A stretch of DNA of 64,000 nucleotides, taken from Alnus glutinosa. Its lineage: Eukaryota > Streptophyta > Magnoliopsida > Fagales > Betulaceae. The stretch lies in contig NC_084887.1 of the NCBI RefSeq assembly GCF_958979055.1, forward strand, positions 26,840,044-26,904,043. Direction: 5' to 3'. The position numbers were made by a program, and so were the translations under genes. The notes beneath the pieces are model-generated. The model saw only the letters and a program-made list of their open reading frames with translations. It made no database searches and had not been told where the DNA came from. This document shows positions 56,601-64,000 of this stretch, piece by piece (positions within the stretch are counted from its first letter, which is position 1; each line of letters starts with the position of its first letter).

Positions 56601-59600
56601 CTCTAGGGTTGGATTTTGTGAAATAATAGATTCTAAATTAGATCTAATATTTGTTGGGATTTGATAAAAACAAATTGCTGGACTGAAGAGAAAATAAGAA
56701 TAAGAAGAAGATAGTTCTAAGATTCACACTTAGGAAAACCACTCTGATCCCTTATCAGAAAAATTCCCAATTCGCCCTTTGAGGCTTCGAGGGACGGAGG
56801 AGGCTAGGTTAGCTGAAAGATGGTTATCGGTTCAATAGAAGGATATGATAGATCCTTTTTAGATAGTGAATGGAGTTCTTTCTTCTTCTTGAGTCAAGCT
56901 CCCTTTTGCCTTTGCACATATTCTAGGAGCCCAACTATGTGATTGAATAAATCATCCTCTATCAATTGTAGGTCGAGGACTTACTCCAGCGCCGTAGCGC
57001 CTGGTACTCGAACATTGGCTCAATGTATTTTCTCTACCCCTTCTTACCCTGAAAAAGCAGGGGCCCCTTCGGTGTGGGCCGTGAGAGCGGTACCAAATCT
57101 TTGAAAAAGAGCCAGAAGAAATGGTTCGGATCCAAAAAATTTATCGATCTCAAGGAGTGTAGATTCATAATCGACATATAGAGATTATTGTGCGTCAAAT
57201 AACATCAAAAGTGTTGGTTTCATGCTAAATATTTAAAATTTAGGGATCACAAATCTCTTTTCACGTACTTATCAAAAAAAAAAAAAAACTTATCAAAACA
57301 AATCTCTTTTCACGTCTATAGGATAAGAACGGGTTTCATTCTAGTGCCCTAAAATAATATTCCAAAGCTTTTGTATGTTCTCCATTCCTTGTGTGGATAA
57401 GGCCTATGTTATAGAGTATATAACTTCTATCATAGGTATCATAGCACAAGCGCTAAGTGATAATAATTCCTAGGTAAGATCGGTGCATGATCATGGGATC
57501 CTTTTCTATCAGATAGGAAGGGCTGTTGCACACCCAAAAAAAGGGAACTCTCTTTTCGGACTAGAGGAAAGCTGGGAAATAGATCTGAAAGTATCCTAAT
57601 AAGACTTGGGTTCTTGGACTTAAACTACTAGCCAATTAAATAAAGCAGAATAATATCTAATGGACAAAAATTACAACCCATTTCAGCTAATTCTGAAATT
57701 AAAAAACCCTGACTTCTAAATTACATAAAACTAAATTGAAGTAAAACTAGCTTCTTGCTTCCTGCATCACAAGTATTTCTCTTTTGTCCTCTAGAGCAGA
57801 AGTTGAAGTTGAGGTCATTTTGATAAAACCAAAGATTTCCATGAGGACAGGAATAATAACTTTCTTCAACCGTTTTTCTCTTAACTAGTTTCAACCGTAA
57901 GTAGTCTATGCAACATATGAAATGTAAAATATTGAGGCCATAATATCCAATTAATCAAATTTTAATGATTGCCATTTTGTACTTAGAACTTTTTAGAACT
58001 ATAGGAATCATGAAAAGGTGATACATGTCAACTCAATATAGCCTATGTCTTATCTCAACTTTTGTGGAGTTAATTGACCCAGGATTGACTTGAGGAAATA
58101 ATAGAATTCCCTGTGAGTATTGACCGATAATATGCTGAATACGAACTTTAAGGAATGTTGAGGTTTGAAGTGCTGGGTCAATGTGGTTACAACACATTTT
58201 AGAGCACGCGACCGATGCCAACTATCTTGCTTTGAAGTTATAGGGTTTTATGAGAAGACTTTCTGTGCTGGGATCTTGGCATGGTACTATTGCTATCATT
58301 ATTACTACTACTATCACTATCACTATCACTATTGTTATTATTATTTTTATCGCGGTTGTTCTTATTTTTAGTGTGGTGGTTGTTCTTATTTTCAGTGTGC
58401 AATTATTTTATTGATTTTCTTGGTACTTTTTTCTTCTTCTACTTAGGCGTTCTCTTGTATACTTCCTGTTTACTAAGATTGTGCCCCTCTGCGCTCTTTG
58501 ACATGCATTTCAATACTTATAAAAAAAAAGAAGAAATTATGATCATTATCGCTATTGTATTTTTATTAGTAGTGTTAGTACTATTTGATGCGGACATCTT
58601 GTTATTTTATTTAGTTATTTATTTATTTGGGTTGTAATAATGGGCTTCACTTATAGCCTTTATTTGTTTTAGTTATTTAGCCCACTCATAACCCTTCTAG
58701 GGTTTAATTAGGGTTGCTATTTACTATTTAAACACTGTTAACTGAAGACAAAGATAGTTTTTGAAGAATAATGATTATTTGAGCGTGCGTCGCTATTGTT
58801 TCCTCTCTATTCTCTCTATCTTTCGGTTTCTTCTTTCTCCCTTTCTTAATTTCTGCTCCTTCTTCCTCTTGATTGCTTTCTTTTTTCCTCTGTTTACTGG
58901 TGCTACATCACTATTATTGTTACAATAATGATCTTGATGTGAGTATCAATTAGGGTAGTGAATTATGTATATTGATCATTAATGGTAACACATTTCTCTA
59001 AACTTGATTTCTACTGTACTATTCTTTCGAACAATATTTGTCTTTCTGCAGGTGTTTGATTTCATTGTCCAGAAGCTTTATGCACTGAGAAAACCCAAAA
59101 CAAATATCCAGATCCTTCAACAGAATGTTCTTTTAAAGTACAAGTAAGTAGTGTCTGAATAACTTTCTTAGTTCTAAAGGCACATGATATTTTATATGGA
59201 TTTATCATATAATTAGTTTGCATTCATCTTAATTCTTTCTTCTTCTTTTTTTTTTTTTTTTGTGGTTTTGTGTTTGTTTTTGTTCTTTCCCCCTGGGTTT
59301 CCATTAATATGGCTAACCTGTCAGTTATGCCATTGCATCTTTTTCATTTATTCATTTCTGTAGGATATGGCAATGGGTAGTGTTTGTTCTTTCTGTCATA
59401 TCTTTTTAGTATCTGGCTTATGAGTCTTTCATAATTAAATAGTTATTGTACTTATCAAAAAAAATAATTAAATAGTTATTGTTTATTATATCTAACTTGC
59501 AAGTAGGACTTTACTTTTGTTCTTGTTTAGGATTGTGCTGGGAAGCTTCTTGTGACACATTCTTTTCCATTGACCATTAACTATTCACAAGATATGAATT

Positions 59601-59902
59601 CTTCTAGCACATATATCTGTATATTTTTCCTTTTTGAACCTTGTTTGCGAATACTACATCATATCTTGATTGTTTCCAATGGGTTTCCGATTAGAAAAAC
59701 TTTTCTTCACATATGTAAGAGCCAGCTATATGTGTGTATACTTTTGCCTTGACCGTGAGGTTGTGAGATGATCAAATACGGTCATTGTTGAGCCGCTCGT
59801 TGTGCTGTTCTAAGAAAGTTCTTGGTAGCTACATAGTTTTTTGTAAATCCCCAACATTCATTCAGGTATCTGTATATGACACTAGCTAAAACTGCAAAAA
59901 CT

Positions 59903-59942
<40 letters not shown>

Positions 59943-60612
59943 TGCAATTCAGTTTAGCGTCCATGTTGGAAAAGAGAGCTATTGATCCAAGTAGGACGGT
60001 ATTATTTGTTCAATGGACATGAATTGTTTGAGTTATTTTTTTTAGCATAATGGCAATGTAAAAATAACTCAAAACATTTTTTTTTTTTGGCAATCATTCT
60101 GCATTTCTTTGTCTATAGGAAGTGTTTTGTTTATGCTATCAGACAGTATGGAGCAATTTCACCCATATCTACTTCTCTATCGTTCTTTCATATAATTTTT
60201 TTGGTTTCTTTTTCTCTTTTCAGTTCAATGTGGGATGGTAATATAGTATATGGAACATGAACATGTAGGTATGTTGTTTCCTTCCTCAAAGAACATGGCA
60301 ATGAAGTATATACTGAGGTCCGTGGAGCATATATTGACACAATGAACAAGGTGAATCCTGTCGATTTGATTATTTATCTTTTAATATAACTTTTTAAGGA
60401 CGAGGACTAAATTTTTTTCATCTATGCGATTCTATTTTTATGACTTGGGAGTGGTCACTTACTCTTTAAACCGTTACCTTTAATTTCATTCCCTGCACTT
60501 CCAATTTTCTGTTGTTTAAAAGATCAGGTAGTCCATTGCAATATCTTTTTGGTTATTTTCTCATTCTAGTTTGAAGGAGTGAACTCTATAGACATGGGTT
60601 GTTGGGAGGGAG

Positions 60613-60656
<44 letters not shown>

Positions 60657-63552
60657 TGATTATTGTGGTAAACCAGAAAACTGTGAATCATGGTAGAAAT
60701 TTAGAAAAGAACATTTGGAAGAGCACAGGAGAGAGAGAGCAGACACAAACAAGATGACATGCCAAAATATTTAGGGCACTCAACTTCCATAGTTTAAATC
60801 TATCCCTGTTTGAGTACATTGCTTCATACTTATAAACTATAAAACTTGACAGGTGAAAAGCTCCTTAAAATAAAATGAACGCATTAAATCCTTATCAAAC
60901 TCCAGTCTGCCACAATAAAATTACCTGATAAATCCAACTATCTTAAAACCCAAGAAAGCACTCTTAAGATTCTTGGAAGCTTCAAGAAACGTGTGGTTCT
61001 GCAATTCTGCATACAAAGCAAAAAACTTTTAGGCCGAGGAACCAACATAAAATACATTTTTTGGTTCACGCTCAAGTCCTTGTGGTTTGATCTTAAAAGC
61101 CACGCAGACCATGCCCCCATCAAATGTTGCATGTGGGCCCCACCAAAAAAAAAAACCCACCCCAAAAAAGAAAGAAAAGAAAAGAAAACCTGCCAAAACT
61201 GAAATTCAGTCAGAGATCAGGGACTAAACCCCTTCATACCTCATCATGGTGATAGACTCTTTTGGATAGAATTTAGTCATCAAAGAAACATAAAGCTTTT
61301 TACGTATCTGTTGCAAGCTTGCAGTTCACAGTTATCTGGAGTACAAGTATCTCTATTTTTTTTTTGATAATTAAGAGGAACTTTATTAAAGAAAGCGTAA
61401 GGCGCCCCTAAATACACAGGAAATATATACAGGAATAACCAACACTAACCCACAAAAACCCACAACACCAAAAACAAGCTACAAAAGAACCCAACTAAGA
61501 ACAATACTACCCAGTACCTGTCAAGGCACAACAAACCTATAACATGTGTGCCTTGCCTTTCCTACGCCTAGAGGGATAGTTTGCGTCACCATAATTGATG
61601 GAACTATGCAAATTTAGAAGCTCCCTTTTTCCTTTAGACTTCTGGCGTGCAAAAAACTGGAACTCCTCTTCCAAGGCATCCTGAATAGCCATAGCCTCCT
61701 CCCCAAAATCCCCATCCATCGCCCAATCTAAGGGCAAACCATCCCAATAATCATCTTCTTCCTCTTCCTACGCCACAATCTCCCTGTTATGATTAAAACC
61801 AACTGGCCAATTTCGAGATTGGGAGGAACCATTTAAGCAACCACTCGGAGGGGAGGAAGGACCTACCACCCCGTCATTGTTGACCTCATGAGGCGACACA
61901 GGAGGGACTGAAACTATTGGGGGAAGGTTGAGAAACCCCTTCCTAAAAAGGCCCTGATTCACTGGCGTCACTGACTTCTTCATTGCAGGAGGCTTTGCCG
62001 CCTTCTCAGCTGGCGGCTCTGCACCCGTAACCCTCTTATCAACGTAGCCAACGGACATCTTCATGGCTTCCAGGGAATCAAAAAGCAGCACATCATTCCA
62101 CTTCAGAGAATGCCCTTCCCTTAGTTTTTTCGCCCTCTTGTAGTAACACTGAAAAGGCTTAGAAACCACCACAGGGAGGGGAGAATGCAGCTTCTATCCC
62201 AAAATAGCTGCTCCAGCGAGAGATGGAGGGGCAGAAAAGGGTTTAGGAATCTGAAGCGACCCCAATGGAGTGAACTTAAAGACAGAAGCCAAATAAGGAG
62301 CAGGATCCGCCGGAAAACCCAAATCCGGTGCCGGTGACAAGTATCTCTATTATATTCGACATAAATAAGGATTGGTGTATTGGGAAACTTTTATTCTTCA
62401 CTTGCTTCATTTGCACCCTCACTGGATATTGATTCTTGAACTTGTGTCCTAGAAATTTGAAGAAGACTATAAATCCTCTCTCTTTTATGCTGTTCCTTAC
62501 TGTGATTGCAAATCACAGTTCTGTATTTGATATTGGTGGCACATTGGCAACTAGTGCTTGATTACTCTCTGTAGAGTGTACAATATCAGAACATCTGGCT
62601 TGGATGTAAACTTAATACATAAAGGATCGTGAAGAGTTCTCTAGTGTCCATACTACATATCTAACATGTATGGATGTATCAAAGAGCTTTCACGCAGCAC
62701 CACATTACTGTCAACCTGTATGCTTGTTCATGCCCCACCACTACTTTGGATATCTGAAGGTCCTTTTTCTTAAAGGTTTTAGGGTTTAATTCTCACTGTA
62801 AGGTTTTTTTTGCCATGAGTGAGGCCTATCATTATCTGGAGAACAAACTTATTTGGCAGGCTATGCAAGCTTTGATCAATCTCAAATCTATAATCCACTG
62901 ATTAATTATGCTCAAGCAAAGTCAAGCTGGACTCCCTTCAGTTTGTCAAGGCTAATGGTTTTCTGTTCTAACTTATCCCCTTATGGATGACTTTAACAGT
63001 TAAGGTGTTGAAAGCATTTGATGTGATAGGTAGCTCTGTGGTAGACTGATATCTACAAAGAATTATTTTTATGCAGGTACTATGATTAACACTTTTGATA
63101 TACTGCTGTAGACAACATGCCTGTAATGCTACACCTAGTTTCCTGTTGCTCATGGAAGTTCCTAATGGTGGATGTGCTTTGGAGATTGAATTTAGGTCAT
63201 CCTAAATATGTTAAAACCTAGCTATTCCAATTGCTATGTGAATTTGAGTATCAAGTTTTAACAGCTAATTCAGTTTTCCATATATTAAAGGAATCACCAT
63301 ATTTTATCTTATAGTACCTTGGTGTGGATATTTTTGAAGAGTACTGAAGTGCAGCTGCATGTTTTGCAGGTTTTAAGTGCACATTTCCGTGCTTATATTC
63401 TGGCTCTGGAGAAACTACAATTGGATATAGCTACATCTAGCGATTTGATTGGTGTGGAGACACGAAGCAGTGGTCTTTTTTTAAGAGGAAGAGAACCACT
63501 AAAGAATCGGTCTGCTGTTTTTGCTCTGGGGGAGAGGATAAAAATTTTGAAG
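50650..63552 (+). CDS. VPS52: VPS52 (POK-type) GARP/EARP tethering subunit, 5' part (11 exons, 348 aa; continues past the window)
   Basis: VPS52 is a core subunit of the GARP and EARP complexes, which tether endosome-derived vesicles at the trans-Golgi and recycling membranes. In Arabidopsis (POK, At1g71270) it is needed for pollen tube growth. Exons: 50650-50676, 50896-50990, 51131-51188, 51365-51460, 53075-53176, 54092-54175, 54328-54408, 55642-55785, 59052-59143, 60269-60350, 63370-63552. All are GT-AG and phase is continuous over 1044 nt. The N-terminus MADVATNKV leads into [17 protein letters not shown] and [19 protein letters not shown]. The coiled-coil region follows: [20 protein letters not shown], then [20 protein letters not shown]. 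Next come [14 protein letters not shown] and [18 protein letters not shown]. The last exon ends GERIKILK with a donor at 63553, so the C-terminal half lies to the right. Introns 8 and 10 are about 3 kb and carry plastid DNA and a retroposon. Confidence 0.95.
52470..52530 (-). mobile_element. Short LINE tail remnant in VPS52 intron 4
   Basis: The T-run and TTGATAAGTTAAG at 52475-52493, followed by CTTTAATTCATTAGAAGG, resemble the complement of the LINE 3' end at 61358-61390 (GATAATTAAG, CTTTATTAAAG). No clear duplication was found. Confidence 0.4.
56730..57540. mobile_element. Organelle DNA insertion in VPS52 intron 8 (plastid rpoC2 and ycf2 pieces)
   Basis: At 57130-57222 the plus strand encodes [10 protein letters not shown], a stop, then [19 protein letters not shown], which is the plastid RNA polymerase beta'' (rpoC2) sequence with one codon changed to TAG. 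At about 57467-57530 it encodes [20 protein letters not shown], a plastid ycf2 sequence. The two genes are far apart in plastid genomes, so the insertion is a mosaic. Neighbouring sequence (56750-57110 and 57315-57460) has organelle-like composition, including CGCCGTAGCGCCTGGTACTC, but I cannot name its source; mitochondrial DNA is possible. A small LINE tail later split the patch at 57250. Both pieces are pseudogenes. Confidence 0.75.
57250..57314 (+). mobile_element. Hyper-truncated LINE insertion: 31 bp with 17-bp target duplication
   Basis: The repeat caaatctcttttcacgt at 57250-57266 and 57298-57314 is exact. Between the copies lies ACTTATC followed by 14 A, then a second CTTATCAAAA (57267-57297). 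It is a LINE 3' terminus in plus orientation that inserted into the organelle-derived patch. Confidence 0.85.
58281..58370. repeat. Trinucleotide/hexanucleotide repeat tract in VPS52 intron 8
   Basis: ATT, ACT and (TATCAC)n-type repeats at about 58298-58350 generate tyrosine/histidine- or leucine-rich frames that are not genes. This is a candidate microsatellite. Confidence 0.75.
59431..59482 (+). mobile_element. Hyper-truncated LINE insertion: 14 bp with 19-bp target duplication
   Basis: The repeat ataattaaatagttattgt at 59431-59449 and 59464-59482 is exact and encloses only acttatcaaaaaaa (59450-59463). The insert again equals the LINE terminus ACTTATC plus A7. It lies in VPS52 intron 9. 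Confidence 0.87.
59904..59941. repeat. 38-T homopolymer
   Basis: An uninterrupted T-run in VPS52 intron 9. It could be the tail of a minus-strand retroposon, but no adjoining element or duplication is evident. Confidence 0.85.
60616..60655. repeat. 40-G homopolymer in VPS52 intron 10
   Basis: An uninterrupted G-run follows GGGAGGGAGGGA. Runs this long are G-quadruplex-prone and are also a typical place for assembly or polishing error. Other long G/C runs are at 13722-13741, 30453-30485 and the window's last 11 bases. Confidence 0.85.
61343..62351 (-). mobile_element. LINE copy with only an ORF1-like part, 15-bp target duplication, VPS52 intron 10
   Basis: The repeat acaagtatctctatt at 61343-61357 and 62337-62351 brackets the element 61358-62336. 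The T-run and GATAATTAAGAGG at the left are the poly(A) end. AAGCGTAAGGCGCCCCTAAA is shared with the LINE at 43465, so both have the same 3' region. On the minus strand a frame at 62172-61768 ([20 protein letters not shown]) and, after one stop, 61737-61537 ([20 protein letters not shown]) look like the C-terminal part of an ORF1/gag-like protein. Reverse transcriptase and endonuclease are absent altogether. The copy joins ORF1 sequence directly to the 3' end, so it is an internal-deletion derivative or a non-autonomous subfamily. Confidence 0.85.
62352..63369 (+). other. Remainder of VPS52 intron 10
   Basis: AT-rich intron sequence ending in a clear acceptor (GTTTTGCAG at 63361-63369). I see no gene or bounded repeat. 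Open frames at 62968-63153 have no domain. Confidence 0.5.
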
Positions 63553-64000
63553 GTTTTTTGTTTTTTGTATTTTTTTTTTTTTTTTTAATATTTCCCTACT
63601 AGTTGTGAAATATGGTTTACTTTGGTAAATTCATGCGGAAGTAATGCATGTACTCTATCTTCTCAATCATCTGGTTAAATTTCAATTGCAAACTTTTGTT
63701 GAGTATTTTATAGTTTCTAATAACTTTTTCAAAAGCTTAAGACAAATGTATTGTATTTTTGACATGGCTTGTGGAGAAGTCAGTTCTGTGCTAGTGTATC
63801 TATGGTTGATTCTTGTGCTGTAATCTCTTGTATGTTTATACATTTTAGTTTATAAACATCGTTGTCTTCTAAATAGAAGTTCTGTTTTAAGTGAAGCTCT
63901 TTTCACTAGACTCATTATAAATTTTTGGCTGTTGTATTTTTATATGTATACTTGTCATATACGGATTCTGGATCTAAAAGAAAAAGGAAGGGGGGGGGGG
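63553..64000 (+). other. Start of VPS52 intron 11
   Basis: Begins with a GTTTTTTG donor and a T-rich stretch, then plain AT-rich intron DNA. The window ends in an 11-G run. The next VPS52 exon is not in view. Confidence 0.6.

Noticed and set aside
58165..58637. Tyrosine-rich and leucine-rich overlapping frames
   Set aside because: They translate a simple repeat tract in VPS52 intron 8.

Overview
This is nuclear DNA of a flowering plant, almost certainly a eudicot. The genes have many short exons with GT-AG introns, the non-coding DNA is AT-rich and full of LINE, SINE and MITE debris, and every recognisable protein is closest to land-plant families. A woody rosid (for example Fagales) is my guess from the style of the LINE tails, but the sequence does not prove it.

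Seven protein-coding genes could be rebuilt exon by exon with reading phase kept across every junction. On the + strand are GDPD4-type glycerophosphodiester phosphodiesterase (415-5047), a DUF2062 membrane protein (8747-13086), an ATL7-type RING-H2 ubiquitin ligase (16692-18906), phytolongin PHYL1 (27218-28054) and the first half of VPS52/POK, a GARP/EARP tethering subunit that runs off the right edge (50650-63552+). On the - strand are TAD3, the non-catalytic subunit of the tRNA A34 deaminase (39647 down to 31837), and WHIRLY2, an organellar single-strand DNA-binding protein (48239 down to 42465). WHY2 and VPS52 are divergently arranged around a 2.4 kb spacer. The genes do not form one pathway. 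Their order looks like conserved ancestral linkage: from memory, WHY2, VPS52 and GDPD4 lie near each other on Arabidopsis chromosome 1, and ATL7 and PHYL1 lie together on chromosome 4.

Between and inside these genes is layered mobile DNA. I see a MULE-type MITE with a perfect 9-bp target duplication (7336-8015) and two similar long-TIR elements (35292-36226, 48609-49207). There are LINE relics with decayed reverse transcriptase, zinc-knuckle or RNase H regions (13625-14645, 35603-35945, 43465-45800). Two roughly 1 kb retroposons that lack reverse transcriptase have clean target duplications (6101-7065, 61358-62336). Three extremely short LINE tail insertions (14-31 bp) are each flanked by perfect 15-19 bp duplications. 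There are also two tRNA-derived SINEs, a decayed TRIM, hAT-like MITEs, and a patch of plastid DNA (rpoC2 and ycf2 pieces) inside a VPS52 intron. About 20161-26100 and 28055-31836 hold no gene I can support.

I did not find a novel multi-gene system. The most informative oddities are the hyper-truncated LINE insertions, the LINE-like tail on a SINE, the plastid mosaic, and a substitution in a usually conserved WHIRLY2 motif.
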